64,000 nt of DNA from Erodium maritimum (taxonomy: Eukaryota > Streptophyta > Magnoliopsida > Geraniales > Geraniaceae). The number at the start of each line of letters is the position of its first letter. The stretch's first letter is position 1. The translations under genes and the position numbers were made by a program. This document shows, one piece after another, positions 1-13,200 of this stretch. The notes beneath the pieces are model-generated. The model saw only the letters and a program-made list of their open reading frames with translations. It did no database searches and was not told the origin of the DNA. The stretch lies in contig OY997588.1 of assembly GCA_963921825.1 (NCBI GenBank), positions 131,223,203 through 131,287,202 on the forward strand, given 5' to 3'.

Positions 1-176
1 GTAATGAAAGCTTCTTTTACTTCTTCGAGCGTGTTGATCGAATTTTACGAACCGAATTGTGAAACAACGGACGTTCATCGAGTGCTATCAACAATGAATG
101 TCCGAACAGTGAGGGGCTACAGCATTGACCAGTGAACAGTCCGACCGGTCACAGGAGATGACCGAGTGACGATAAG

Positions 177-220
177 ATCAGAGTAGCGCAGCGGAAGCGT
201 GGTGGGCCCATAACCCACAG
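177..220 (+). pseudogene. truncated initiator tRNA-Met (5' 44 nt)
   Basis: These 44 nt match, with one difference seen from memory, the 5' part of plant initiator tRNA-Met: acceptor 5' strand, D arm and the complete anticodon arm with a CAU anticodon between GGTGGG and CCCACA. The variable loop, T arm and 3' acceptor strand that should follow are absent; the next bases are unrelated. It cannot fold as a tRNA and lies inside retrotransposon remnants. Confidence 0.7.
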
Positions 221-1647
221 ACGTCGCAATCTCCAGCTTCTCCTACCCCCGCTGGACGATTTAAGTCATAAGATTTGAACATTCGAGACAAACTTTTTTC
301 TTGATTAGATTAGAGTGCGTTGTCCCTAAGTTCCCTCCGGAGGAGCCGATCAGATTGCTGGCGGTTCCCAAAGTCGGCATCGGATTTGACCTGAGACCAG
401 AGACGACGCCAACCCCCTTGGCTCATGCAGACTCGCGCCAACAAAGTTGACCAAAACAAGACGTCAGTCCGAAGAGCTAGAAAGACGGAGGACCTGTCCG
501 AGCGCATCGACGTGAAGAATGCAGCACGCTTCAAGAAGGAGAGGAGCGGAGCACTGAGTAGGCATGAAGACCACCGGAAGCTGGACCACATCAAGACGAA
601 GACCAGATACTCAGTGCCGACGCGATGAAGTTTTAGAAGAAGATGGTCAACAATGAAGACACCAAGGACCGGAGCATGTAGCGGATCAAGGAGAGAGTTT
701 GTGCCGCGCAACAACAAGAAGACGTGTTACAAGAGTCACATCTTTCGCGCCACACAGAACAGGCGGATAGCACCAAGAGGAACAACGACATCAGACGACA
801 CTCCCGACAGAGCAGGATACGGAGAGCGAGAGTCGAGTTCGTATCAAGATGTATCTTTGTCAGCAAGGGAAGGGCGAACTCCAGCATCCTACGAAGACTA
901 GTGCAACCGCTAAGTGCACGCCATAGAAGTAAGAGCACCTCACATTGAAATCCGGGAACAGATAGCCGAGTGCGACTACCACAAGCTTCCAGGCCAGTAA
1001 CAAGATGGCATCAAGCGAAGCATTGTATGGTACGTCGGGTCTTGTGTCGTGCAGGGCATAGTGGGAGTTAAGAGTTAACCATTGTTGGTTCGGGTTGTTC
1101 GAAAGACGATTGGAGAAACCGCGCAAAGTACTCCAAAGACCGTTCAAATCCTTGAGATTTCAGTGCATGTTGGGTACCCTGAATGTGGTGACTTGGTTGA
1201 AACGGCTTAAACTGATTTGATCGGTAGTATGTGGGCAAGTGTCAAGAGTAGAAGGAATACCACCGGTTGGGATAACCTTTACTGTTCGATCTTAAATTAT
1301 GTTCCACCGTCGAGTGTGGTTGTCATAATGTTTGGATTGGTGTGTCTCGAAGGACGCCTACTTTCGACTAAGTGCCAGTAAGAGGCTCTACCGTTCCTTG
1401 TTATTCTACGTCGTATGTCCGATTAGTTGTCGGTAGAGTACATGGTTTTACTGAACCGTGCCCTGGTTTTGAAATCCTTTGTCTTGATGAATGCGTTTGT
1501 GTCCTATTTTCTTGTATTTTGTTTGTGTTGGGTCGTGACATGACCTTGTTGGCGTTACAGTGTGAACTATTCGCGTGACGCTTACTAAAGAGAAACTGAG
1601 AAGTTACGTCTGTGTATGGTTCTAACCTTGTTCGACTTACGAAGTGT

Positions 1648-1829
1648 TCCGGTATGATACCTATGACCGACGGGGGATTCCGGTATAGGGTATCTAGACC
1701 GATGTCGTGTGTTCCAGTGTAATACCTATACCGACGAGGAATTCCGGTATAGGATATCTAGACCGAGGTTATCTGTGGTGGTACGATATCTACAACGATG
1801 CAGGGTTCCGGTATAGAATATCTAGACCG
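1648..1829 (+). repeat. minisatellite, about three units of ~60 bp
   Basis: Three diverged units each contain a 'CCGGTATAG.ATATCTAGACCG' type core. The core resembles the minisatellites found inside the gypsy LTRs elsewhere in the window, for example 4210-4640 and 29318-29640. The block is probably a remnant of an older LTR of the same superfamily. Confidence 0.6.
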
Positions 1830-2355
1830 TTAACTGTTCTTCCTTAGTGTTTGAGTGTTAATCAACTTGTTGTGTGTACTCGGTGTTTCTTTGAGTTTTG
1901 GTTTGATTAGTTACTTGTTGAAAGTGTGAACTGTTGAGTAAGGCTGTTTTTCACCGCCGAGTATGGCGTTTGGGTAACTAGCGTGTTCAAGTGAAGAACG
2001 TTTAAGCAAAGGTTACGTTATTTCGGGAACGGTTAAAGACCGCGCAGAGCCGACAAAAGAGTTATGCAGATAGACGACTTCGATCTTTTGAGTTACAGTC
2101 GTTGATCACGTATTTCTGGTAGCAAGCCGAAGAAGGGCCTTTAGCGATTCAACCGCGACGGAGGCAAGCTGACCTTGCGACTTTTCGGACCTTCCGAGGT
2201 CTGAGCAGAGTTAGAGTCGTTGCTTATCGCCTTACAATACCACCGCAACTTGGGAACGCAAAGACGAGGTTCGCGCGAAGTACCCCACCTCTTTCGACCC
2301 TTGGAGTACCTCCGTTTTATATTTCAAGGACGAAATTCTTTTAAGGGGGGTAGAC

Positions 2356-5160
2356 TGTAAAGACCGTCTCCGATAAAAGTGGTAAAATACTAATTTTATC
2401 GACTTGCAACGTCATGGTTGGAAATCAGACTGAAAAATTGGAACGAGTTAAGAAAAGAAAAGAAATTAAAAAAAAAAGGGAAGAGCTTGGGTTGGACTGG
2501 ACTCACCAGGCCCAAGCCAGACTGAGCCGAGCCCAAGGCTCGCGAGGTCAGGCCCAAATACCAGCGCGGCCCAACCCTAGAACAAAACCCTAACAACGCC
2601 GTTTCTGTTCCTCATTCTTACCGTAATTCCCGAGGCTCGTCTTCTCCATCGAGCAGCTCTCTCTCGCGAGACCAAACTCAGCCACCGCACCCTTCTTCTC
2701 CTCTCCGGCATCGTCCTCCGCCTGCACCTTCCCTTCCTCCTCATCCTCCTTCTCCTTCTTCAAACCCACCGTGACAAACCTCCCCCCTCATCCTTCTTCT
2801 CCTTCGTTTCTTTTCGAAACCCTCGCCGCCGTACAACCTCGCCGTCCTAAATCGAGCACAACCAGCAACGGTGAGGTCGATTCCTCATCGGATTCGTCTT
2901 CCCCGTCACTTTCTACCGGAGATCCTCAAGCTTTGAGCTGGGTTTGGGGTCAGGCGCGACTGGAGAACGTCGTCGGAGCTCTCGAGCTCTAGGACTGGAG
3001 TTCTAGCTCCAGCGAGCGTCTCTGGTGGTCAGATCTGGACGGAGGGGTTCGCCCAGTTCCTGACGACGTCCCCCCCCCCTCTCCCTGACTTCCTGACGCC
3101 ATCCCCGGCAACGAGAAACCTCACCGAGCCTTCCCGCCGCCGACCTCACCTTGCCGGAACCCTACCAACATCGCCGCCGTTCTCAACTCAGGCCTGAGAC
3201 TCGGGCTTGGGCCAGGAAAGAGTTCTGGGCCGGATGTGGACCTAAAACCGAGTCAGAACCGGGCCTGGACTGATCTGGGCCAGGGCTGGACTCGGATTTG
3301 GGCTCGGGTCTGGGTCCAGATCTTGGGTCTGGGCTCGGGTCTGAACCCGGGTCTAGGTCGGGTTCGGGGCGGTTCAGGTCTGGACTGTGGATCCGGGCCG
3401 ATCTCGAATCCAGGTTCCAGGTTCAGGCCGGGTTTCGGGTCGAACTCGGGTCGGCCGGGTCGGACATAAAGTATTATTTAAATTTAATTAATTTAATTAC
3501 GATTTGGACAAAAATCAGATAAATCTTGGACCTATCAGTTAAACTAAAAGACGACTTTGTTAAATCAGAGGAGTTTGGTCATTACCAGGACTGATATTGG
3601 ACGTTTTACCTGTTAACACAGACTTGGACTTCGCCCGAGACTTGGACTTTGCCCGAGGCTTGGACTTCGCCCGAGAAGACCGGAGTTAGGCCCGGACGTC
3701 AACAACTAGGAGACGTAGCTGTTGGTTCTTCTTGAGGTAGGGAAAAGTACTAAACTCATCTGATAAGTTAAATAACGTTGATAGTATGCCTATAGGATAA
3801 TAATAACCGGAAAGGTCCTAGATTGCATATAGGATGTGATTCACTAGAATAACGGTTTTTCGATTATAATAATAACCGGACGAGTCTTAGTAACATTTAG
3901 GTTGCGATTCACTAGTTAACCGCTTTCAATATCTTGGGAAATTGCCGTGCTTGCTTAACATTTAGGTTAAGATAAGAGTCTAACTAAACTAGATAAATTA
4001 TGAATGCCTGAATGAATGCTTGAATGAATGCCTGAATGAATGCTTGAATGAATGCTTGAATGAATGTTTGAGTGTAATTGATTGTGCCAAATGGTATGAT
4101 CGGGTGAGTGATAGACCGATGGGTATGATTGGTAAGTAATGATGGTAGGCTTGGTTTGATAATGTGTGTGGTTGTATTGGGTGTCCTATGCTTTTGCGTG
4201 TTTTTATTTGGACCCCGAGGTGGACATGCCGGGAAGACATCTAGTCCGAGGTGCGGTTCCGGTATAATGTGAGTGTGACCCCGAGGTGGACATACCGGGA
4301 AGATACCTAGTCCGATGTGCGGATACGGTATGGTATATGATTATGGACCCCGATGTGCGTTACCGGGAAGACGTCTAGGCCGATGTGCGTTTCCGATATG
4401 ACGTGAGACTGTTCTCCCCGAGGGAGTAGTCCGAGAAGATATCTAGACCGATGTGCGTTTCTGGTACGATATGTTACTTGTTATTGGACTCGTCCCGATG
4501 ATCTATGGAACTTTGGAGACATTTCTGGGATCTCCAACGATACGCATTCTGAGGGAATGCTTCGGGAAGTCCTGATGATATGTGTTTCCTCTGGACCGAG
4601 GGACAACCTGATATGATGTACCGATCAATGTACGGATCAGGGTTATGGATTTGATATTTATCATTTCGATAATTGTGTACTTCCTTAATTCAGTTAGTTC
4701 CTCGTTACATTTGTTATCTTGTATTGTTATCCCCGAGTGTACCTTTTGAAACTACTTTGATTCTTGTGTTTCTTATTTAAGTTATGTTGGTTACTTGTGC
4801 TAATCGGTTTACTTTTAATGCAGGGTCTTTTAATCGTATTACTTTTTCCTACTGAGCGAAAGCTCACCCCTCTTCTTGTTTTTCTGTGTTTACAGGTTTC
4901 TTAGCTGAGTAGTTGTGGGACGTCTCAGTGCCCGGGAGCTTACTGAGGGTCCGGGAGTTCATTTATTAGAGACGTACTTTTCCATTGTTGTTTTAAACTT
5001 TTTGTTCTTGCTACTTATTTGAGATTCTGACTCTTGGATTAATTCGGATTTTATGGATTTCGAAGTTATTTATTTACAGTTTATTTTTAGTGTTCTTTAT
5101 TTAATTATCGTTTCTAGTTCACGTCTCGAGTCCGGTCAAAACCGGATTTGGGGCGTGACA
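2356..5160 (+). mobile_element. Ty3-gypsy LTR-A (3' LTR, 2805 bp)
   Basis: The LTR begins TGTAAAGACC directly after the polypurine tract and ends GGGGCGTGACA. Inside, in order, are: a pyrimidine-rich segment (2640-2830), a GGGTC/TCGGGT G-rich cassette (about 3235-3465), an aggtaggg box (3734), a GAATGAATGCYT short tandem repeat (4003-4066), and a ~60-bp minisatellite (4210-4640). A TGAGC-GAAA-GCTCA hairpin (4853-4866) follows, then a pyrimidine tract with TTTACAG|G ending at 4895. A possible donor ACG|GTGAGG lies near 2870. It abuts the LINE relic at 5161 and so interrupts that RT gene. The 5' copy and the target duplication partner lie outside the window. Confidence 0.85.
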
Positions 5161-6612
5161 GGAGCCGCCCGAACCACTGTAGTACCTTGAATCAGGCCTT
5201 TCATCTCATAATTATCAATAAGCCTAGATAATCCCTCAGTACAAATAATGAACAGGAACGGAGATAACGGATCACCTTGACGAATACCTCTACCCGGGAC
5301 AATCGACCCCAACCTTCGACCATCCGAAGAAACCCAAAGCTTAGCCGATCGAACACAAACCATAATGAGTCGGACCCAATGTGGATCAAAGCCCATCCCG
5401 AGTAAAACCTTCTCCAAGTATCCCCACTCAACAAGATCATAGGCTTTCTGCATATCAACCTTAATCGCCATACTTCCCACCTCTCCTTGTCTCCTGTTCT
5501 TCTAGGCATGCATAACTTCTCCTGAGATCATTAAACTATCAGTAATTAATCTACCTTTAAAAAAGGCACTCTGAGACTCTAAGATGACCTCCTGCAAAAT
5601 CTTCGACATTCTCTTGCTCTTCACTTTCGTCACCACTTTGTAAAGAACATTACAAAGGGCTATAGGACGAAAATCACCCATTCTACTCGGAGATCGCAAC
5701 TTAGGAATAAGAACTAAATTTGTATCATTCATATTCCTAGGTAGGACCCCCGTCTGAAAGAATTCTTTAACCAACTTGCAAACCTGCCGTCCTACAACTG
5801 GCCAAAACCTCTGATAAAACCCCGGGTTAAAGCCATGGTCTTTCTATGGAAATATTTCAAATTCTGATCACCACGCCTATGCCAATGTTGCTTAGCCCTC
5901 TGCCTCCAAATGTCGCCTTTCTGAGCTAGCAAATTGGATAACTTAGAACGCAACTGTTGTACCCTCATCCCGCTCCTCCTATCCTACTTCCCCCTGGCCA
6001 TTTCATCTCCTCCCTGCAGTTTCTAATACGGGCCGAATTTGAATCAACCGAACAACCTGCCCATTTTTTCAGCTCCTCGGCTGTCCTACCAAGCCGATCC
6101 TCAATGCTAAAATCTCCGTTCGATTCCCAAACTGACCGGAAAATTCTTTCACACTGTGGGTCTCTATTCCAAGCTTCCTCAAATCGAAAGTCGCGTGATC
6201 GTCTCTCCCTAATCTCCTTTCTTGCATACATGATAATGGGGGCATGATCTGAAGTGGACAAGCCCCCATGCCACAAACACGAATCCGGGTACAAAGTATC
6301 CCAATGGAGATTAACTCTCAATCTGTCCAACTGCACCTCCAGCCTATTGAGGCCACTTCTCCTATTCTCCCAGGTAAACCTGTAACCTTGTATGTCAACA
6401 TCTCTCAACCCACTGTCGGCCAAAGCATTTCGGAACCCTGTTTGAAGAGCAATCGGGTAAGAGTTCCCCCCACACCTGTCCGCCATCGATAGGGTATTGT
6501 TAAAGTCCCCCATCATGGCCCACGGACCCGACCCTCTATCACCCAGATTCCATATCAGATTCCAAGTCTCATGCCTCCTATCCCACTTCGGCTCCCCATA
6601 TAAACCTGTCAA
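5161..6612 (-). pseudogene. LINE (L1-type) ORF2 relic: endonuclease and partial reverse transcriptase
   Basis: Two domains are readable on the minus strand. 6612-5965 encodes an apurinic-type endonuclease without its N-terminus, with GDFN and the later SDHAPI motif. 5774-5161 encodes the fingers/palm of a non-LTR reverse transcriptase: LVLIPK, FRPIALCN, QSAF.KGR, KVDMQKAYD and RGIRQGDPLSPFLF. The linker (5964-5775) is frame-broken and an in-frame stop lies near 5503. The coding stops just before the expected FADD catalytic motif, exactly where gypsy LTR-A abuts, so the LINE is older than the gypsy insertion. It is also 5'-truncated. It is dead as an enzyme. Confidence 0.88.
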
Positions 6613-6777
6613 CTTACCATCACACCTTCATCGTTTAATAACTAGTCTGGATATCCTCAAGAACAAATAACAGTAGTTTGAGATATTAATTAATGCTCAG
6701 AAAACAACATTTATGATCCAAGCTTGATAATCATACACGCATATGAATTGTCTATGAAAAGCTAACAAAATAATAAA

Positions 6778-7209
6778 GGGTTATTTTCATTTCACTACCT
6801 AATTATGTTGGTTTTTCATTTCACTACCCTTACTATTTTTTATAGCACCTCACTATTCTATAATGTATTTTTTTCACTTTCATACCCGCCGTTAATTTGT
6901 CATCTATTTTTAGATGAAAACACTTAAAAAGTACATAATACCCCTCACTAACGATCAAATTTTCAAAAGCATACCATTGGTTTTCAATTTTTTTATTTAA
7001 AAAAAATCAGTTTTTAATGTCACAAAAATACATTCTAGGGTAGTGAGGTGCCACAAAAAGTAGTTAGAGTATGAAAGTAAAAAACAGACATTCTAAGATA
7101 GTGAGGTGCCACAAAAATAGTTATGGTAGTGAGATGAAATAAACCACATAGTTAGAGTAGTGAGATGAAAAAAACTCACATAGTTAGGGTAGTGAGATGA
7201 AAATATCCC
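6778..7209. mobile_element. Mutator-type MITE with 9-bp target duplication
   Basis: The ends are long inverted repeats: the left begins GGGTTATTTTCATTTCACTACC and the right, reverse-complemented, begins GGGATATTTTCATCTCACTACC; imperfect pairing continues well inward. The element is flanked by a perfect 9-bp direct repeat AATAATAAA (6769-6777 and 7210-7218). A 9-bp duplication is diagnostic of Mutator-like elements. No coding capacity; AT-rich. Its right end is only 62 bp from the reductase stop codon, so it probably sits in that gene's 3' UTR or terminator region. Confidence 0.85.
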
Positions 7210-7271
7210 AATAATAAAACATAGAAAAACAAATCTCTTATGGAACCATCCCTATTAGTATGTTGAGTATG

Positions 7272-10200
7272 TTACATCTCTCCATCCCAAAGCTCCTCGA
7301 CAGATTTGTAAGGTCCTTGGTCGGAGACGAGCTCTGCTGCGAGATATAACCTCCGCTGTGGAATTTGAGCTATGTTTTGGGTTTCTTCAGCTGTGAGGTT
7401 CCAGTCAAATATGTCCAGATTTTGTTGCATCCTCTCCTTGTTGAAGCTCTTCACCACCACACTCACACCTTGCTCATAAACCCACCTTAAACAAATCTTC
7501 ACATACCATACAAGCAAAGGGTAACCATGGGTCCTAACCTACTTAGAGATTTGTTTTGGCGATCTTAGCTGGGCTTGATCATTTTTTGCACTTTCCAACT
7601 GTGATCCTTCCATTTTTTGTACAAACTAACAATTTCCGTCTATTTTGAGGATTCCATTAGTTTTTTGGACATGAGTTGGCCACAGTAGCATTTTCCTAAC
7701 AGAATCGTCAACATAGACGGAAACTGTTAGTTCGTGCAAAAAATGGAAATGTCACAGTTGGGAAGTGCAAAAAAAGATCAAACCCAGTTAAAATCGTCAA
7801 AACAAACCTCAACGAAGGTTAGGACATATGATTTCCCCTACAAACAAGTAGAAACCCATATCAACTTTTTAATAAAATATTTTTGATGCTCGTATAGGGA
7901 ATGAATATGAATGGTACCTGAGCAATTGATTTTCCTTTTGCGGCAGCAATATCTTTGAGCACCTCGCATTCCATGACTTGGTTTGATCCCCAAGGTGACC
8001 CTTTTGCTCCTAGAGGAGAGTAGGCAGTGATGTAAATGCCTTTCTTCTCACAGAACTCTCTCAGCTTCTTTTGCTGCCATACTGGATTCATCTCCACCTT
8101 CCATATTTTCAAAGTGTCATACTAATTTATTGAAATCTCAATTCTTAAAGTGTAACATCACTTTTAACAACAGTAAATTGTATAAAATGATCATCTTGAA
8201 GACATTTGGCAAAAAGTGACAAGAAAATTACAAATCGTGTGCTAATATGTGACCTTATACTACTGTTATGAATCACCTAACAGAGTTAAAATACGGGTGG
8301 AACGACTAAATAACTTCGTTTCAAAAAAAAAAAAAAACTCTCACGACTTTTTGAATATCAATACAAAATTGTTAAAATGTAAAATTTAAAAAAACAGAAA
8401 ATTATATTTAAGAATAATATTAAATTTCAAATTTCTTATGTCACAAAAATAAAGTAAAAAAAATCGTTATCACTTGAGGACCTTCCCCAGACGACGGTGG
8501 AGGCGTTGGGATTGGGTTCCCAACCGCGATAGGATCCCACTGATCCTGGCATGGTTCGTGGTCGAAGGACGGCTCTCTCGCTGGAGGAACCACCATCACC
8601 TACAACCGGGGCATTACCAAAGCTACGAGCCTCCATTGTAGCACTCCAGGATGGCCTGTAGTCCTATTCCACCGAAGATGACGAGGAGGTCGAGGTTGTC
8701 ATCCTGTACACTCCGGCGAGCTCCACGATCATCGCTCGTCAACAGTGGGGGCTGTAGTGAAGCTATGGACACCGAAACTGCCCCGGGCAGAGGTTCTCCT
8801 TCGTATCATCAACTTCGCGTGGGGCAGAGTTGTTGAAGGGCTAGTCGCCAAGGAACTTGAACCGGGCCTCTTTGGGTTCTACTTCGGGACAACGGAGGAT
8901 CGAGCATAGGTCCAGGGTAATGAACCATGGTGTTTTGACATGCGACCTCTTCTACTCGGTGACCTGACCCCTGTGCCCGGGAGCTCCCCATGCAGTTATG
9001 GGTCCACGCCCGGGGTCTGCTTCCGCTAGTCCGCACTGAGGCGACGAGTAAGACGACCGGGAAGGCGTTAGGGGCGTGTGTGGAGGTACCTTGATACTAG
9101 TGGGGTATATGCTGGGGAGGTATTGTGAAGGTGCGCTAATGGAACCTTATTGAGCGTCCCCTCAAAAGGAACCTAGTGCTTCGATTCAAGGAGTTCCTGG
9201 ACCTCGCTAGAGTAGACCTCACCTACACAAAGCTCATGAGCTTCTGCTTCAACCGTGGGAGAATGGGGCATGTCGTACGAGATTGCGAGGTGGAGCTGAG
9301 AGGCACCCCGAGGTATGGCATCTCTCTTCTGGAGTTTCAGCAAGATAAGAAGATGAAGTCGTAAGCGACAAATTGGACTGAGCCACCGCCGAACAAACCA
9401 GTGAGGTTAGGGAGGATTTCACAAACACTATATCTAATGGCTCCTCATCTTAAGGATGGAGCCCGTGTGTTTCCCCGAGCACTGTATCTAACCGTACAGA
9501 GCCTCGGTTAGCACCCAGACTAGAGTGGTGGATCCAGGCTGGAAAAACTTTGTGACCAGCCAAAACCCTAGAGGTTGGGTCACTAAAGTTGTAACTCCCA
9601 TTCGACCTAAGCTTGGAGATATTGGAGAAACTGCTACCAGAGGAGTGAAGAGGTCTGATGCGGATGCTCCGTGTGATGATCAGACAAGGGCTGGTAAGCA
9701 GCCTCGCCATAAGGAATGTTAGGTTCCATAGGATTCAAGGACTGGCTCTAGGAGGGGTCCCTGGATGAAGTCTTGCTACCTACTACTACGGATGCTGTCC
9801 TTGACCAATTTACGAAGCTGGACTTCCAGTACCATATTCTCACCCCACTCTTCCTTTCGGCCTTTATGGCGCCTCAATACCGTCTTTGACTGTTCTAGTA
9901 CTTCAAGGATCAGCGAACATTGTGTTCTTTTTCTGTCCTTTCTTGTGGTTAGGTAGTATGTTCTCTAGTGCACATCGATGTAATTGAACCTTATTTATAA
10001 TATTGCACCTTGTAGTGAAAAAAATTAATTTTATTTTAAAACTTGAAAATAAAAACAAGTTTTATAATTCTAAAATATTTTTAAAATTAATTTATTATAA
10101 AACAGTTAATTACCTAAATGATCATAAATTAAAAATCATGATAATTTGTGGCCGTGTATTTTCTTACGGAACACTGTACTTTAACTCTATTGTGACCATA

Positions 10201-13200
10201 TCCATAAAAAAAGTACACAATGATCAATTAACACGACTTTTAATTAATGACCAATCTTTACCGAAAATCTTTCATCCAAAGACATTTTTTGAGCGAAAGG
10301 TACAATTATATGAACTGTGTATTAGGACATTGATGTGCGCCAGGAAACGTGCTCCCAAGCCACTAATAAGGTCAGATAGAACTAGTAATAGCACACTGAG
10401 CCTTTTACCACTATAACCGTCGCAGACGGTTTTTGAAAGCCATATAGGCAAGGACATAATACGTAGAGGGGGGAAGGGGGTGTAAGAAATCTAGGATCTC
10501 AACAATGGTGATGGTGTGAGGCAAAGCATCTACATGGGACCCCTCCTAGGGTCAGTCCGCGATGCTTCTCTTGCTTCTCATTCCTCCTGGCGGGGATGCT
10601 TCCCCGCCCTGACCTGTTCCTCCCGAGGTGCTCCAACAGCCGACCTCTTGATTGCTCCAATTCCCTCTCCATTTACCGTAGTGGGTGCCGAGACAATAGC
10701 TTCCTCTCTCCCCAGACCTCCACACGTTGCACCACCTACCTTACCAGAGAACGATGGTGGGGCCCCAAGACCGAGCTAGCACGGGACTAAACGGCTTCCA
10801 GGCGGATCATACCTTGAGGCTCCAGGCCAGGAGGCGCGGAGCTCAAAGTAACCCGAGGGGCTCTATCTAGGGACAATGTGCCCCTAGGGGTTACGCTAGT
10901 GGTATTAGGTGACCAATTTGTCGCACATGCCTTGTCCCTCTAATACTCCAGCATATAATACCCAAATCTTGGGGGGCCTTTGACCGCCCATGTGCACTCC
11001 TTCAAGTCTTGGCCGATCTACCATAGTTGTAGCAAAAGCTCGGAAGCTTGGAATAGGTGAGTTCAATGTGGATTGGGTAAGGGAATTCCTTAAACCGAAG
11101 TATCAGTCCCCTCCGGAGCGACCTCTCAATGAGATGCCAGAAGCGAACCTTTACAATTCTACCCCAACACATGCCTCACTTATCACATGGGACCTCCACA
11201 CATGCCCCCAGAGTGTCCCCGATAGAGGTACATGTCTCTCTTGTCATCACCAGAGGAGACAAACCCCTGGCGTGCGCCCACAATTGCACTCGGTCAAGGA
11301 CCGACATCTCCCTACCACACGGGTCCAGATCACCAAGTAGTAGAGCCCGGCCGTCGAAGCACCAAGGCTGATTGCTTCGAACCCATGCCCGGGCCTTAGG
11401 GGACCAGAAGTAGAAGGAAAAGAGCCTCGGTCCTAAGTCCTTAATCATAAGCCCCTCAACAGCCTTTCGCCATGCATTCGTAATGATACGTAGGAGAGTG
11501 TTCTTCCAAGGGATCTTTGAAGACCATAATTTTCCCAGCATCCACCATTGCTGGCGGGCAATGGCCGTCGATCTTGTCCGGTAAGATGGGACAAACACCT
11601 CGACTTCCGCCTCCTCTTCCAATGAACAGGACGAAAGACCGTCCTGAAGACCTTGAAGCTCCGAAATCAAGTCAGCCAAGGGTGGAGCAAACTCCTCCGT
11701 GACCAAGTGCTTCGAGCGATCCCGCGTCATACCTTTTGGCGTTGCAAGGCACGCCAAGATAAGCGGGATCTTATCCTTATCAGGGAGGTACTGTCCCAAA
11801 CCTAGAGCCACCATTGCCGACCTAGGGAGTTCCTTCATCTGGGACTTTCCTTTGGTCGGGTCTCGCTGCAGCGGCGGTGGCCTAGGAGGGCTAGAGACCA
11901 GCGTATTCACGACTTTAACCCATGCACCCGTAGTGGGAGGTAGGGCATGCTCGTGACACGATGGCGAGGAAACCCTAGCCACTACACCGCCTTTGTGAGG
12001 ATCCGAAGACGGTGGAACCTGACAACCCCGCCACCTTGTTGGGGAACCGTCAGAGCGAGGTCGTGGCTGATGTGGGGGGCCGACGAACAAGGGTTTGGAA
12101 GAGGGAGGGCTAAAAGACCCTTACTTGCAAAGGAAGTAGCTGTGGGTCGTTTGGTAACAGGCCTCCCACGTCTAGGTTTCACGATAGGAGCAGGGTTAGC
12201 TGGCCCCATTGAGAAGGAAATCGCATCCGAGGCTTCTCCTGAAGGAGGGAGAGCCGAAATCTCCACCATAGACGGCGAGACAGGGGAAGCCCTAATCGGC
12301 TTGGTTTTTCTCCTCCGGCGACTCTTCTCCCCTGCACTGTGAGCGGTCTGCTGGGGACAAGGTAATGTCAAGAAAGCAGCATCAACAGGAGCGACGATAA
12401 AAAGTACGGTGAGAACCACCATAGAATACGTATCGGTAACGGGTTAAGTAGAGGAAAACACTATAGCTTCGTGCGGTTAAAGGTAGGAGGGAGTGTCAAA
12501 ATTGAGAGAGAAAAAATATCAAAGGCACAAGTTGAGAAATAGTTAATTGTGTATAATAATAAAGAGTAAACGCATAAAGCATTTTCTTATTCATGTGGTT
12601 GCTGTCATCGGGAAAAGAAACATACTCTATTTATGGACAACCTGTGCCCACGTAACTTAATTTACTTTCTCACAAGGAATTTATACAATATATTATTTTA
12701 TAAAAGGGTTGTTCGATACAGCAAATTTTGGAAGTAAGTCCAATTAAACGAACAAAATATATCCGGTGACCTGCAGAAACCACATGCTCCACAAAACTAG
12801 AAACTACGTTATTATTTTTTTACGAAAGAAAATGTGAACTTCATTCATTATGAAAAAAGATCACGCCTTACGTTACAAGCAATAGATAGGGGATCAAAAC
12901 ACACATTGTTGAACCATTGAACTACGTTATTATTGTTTCTACGGAATGATAGGTACTGTATATGTGTCGTAATTAAAAAGGAGTAGACTCACTTGATTGA
13001 CGAATGGAGGGACCTTAGCGGTCGAAAGCAAGGTCTGGAGCTTCTTGCACGAGAAGTTGCTAACACCGATGAATTTGGCTAGGCCAAGCTCTCGACACTT
13101 CTCCATGGCTTCCCATACGGACTTGAAATCCATGGGACGAAGATCCTCACTCTTGAATGGAATATCGTACACCCCAGCCTTCAAACTCACTGGGCAATGA

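Larger units (their letters stand above)
1..2355 (+). mobile_element. 3' internal remnant of a Ty3-gypsy retrotransposon
   Basis: No intact ORF remains. The last codons before the LTR (2323-2349) read F-K-D-E-I-L-L-R-G. From family knowledge this resembles the C-terminal integrase signature (FxDEILLRG) of plant Del/Tekay-type chromoviruses. The codons overlap a polypurine tract (2342-2350), which directly abuts the LTR start at 2356. That arrangement makes this the 3' end of an internal domain in plus orientation. The rest of the block is rearranged. It holds a partial tRNA-iMet sequence near 177 and a minisatellite at 1648-1829, and I cannot assign 230-1640 to any domain. The lineage is inferred only from the terminal motif. 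Confidence 0.6.

Noticed and set aside
177..220. Functional tRNA gene
   Set aside because: T arm and acceptor 3' strand are absent, so it cannot mature.
2771..3522. Gly/Ser-rich ORFs
   Set aside because: Generated by the GGGTC-rich cassette of LTR-A; several frames are open at once.
8455..12430. Reductase intron 2 too long, suggesting two separate pseudogene fragments
   Set aside because: The splice sites at 12993 and 8097 join in phase and restore VNQ-VEMNP, a conserved barrel segment; all exons are intact, so one gene with an expanded intron is the better model.
12802..12934. SINE insertion between the 15-bp repeats
   Set aside because: No RNA polymerase III A/B boxes were seen; the tail resembles the 3' ends of the nearby LINEs, so a 5'-truncated LINE fits better.
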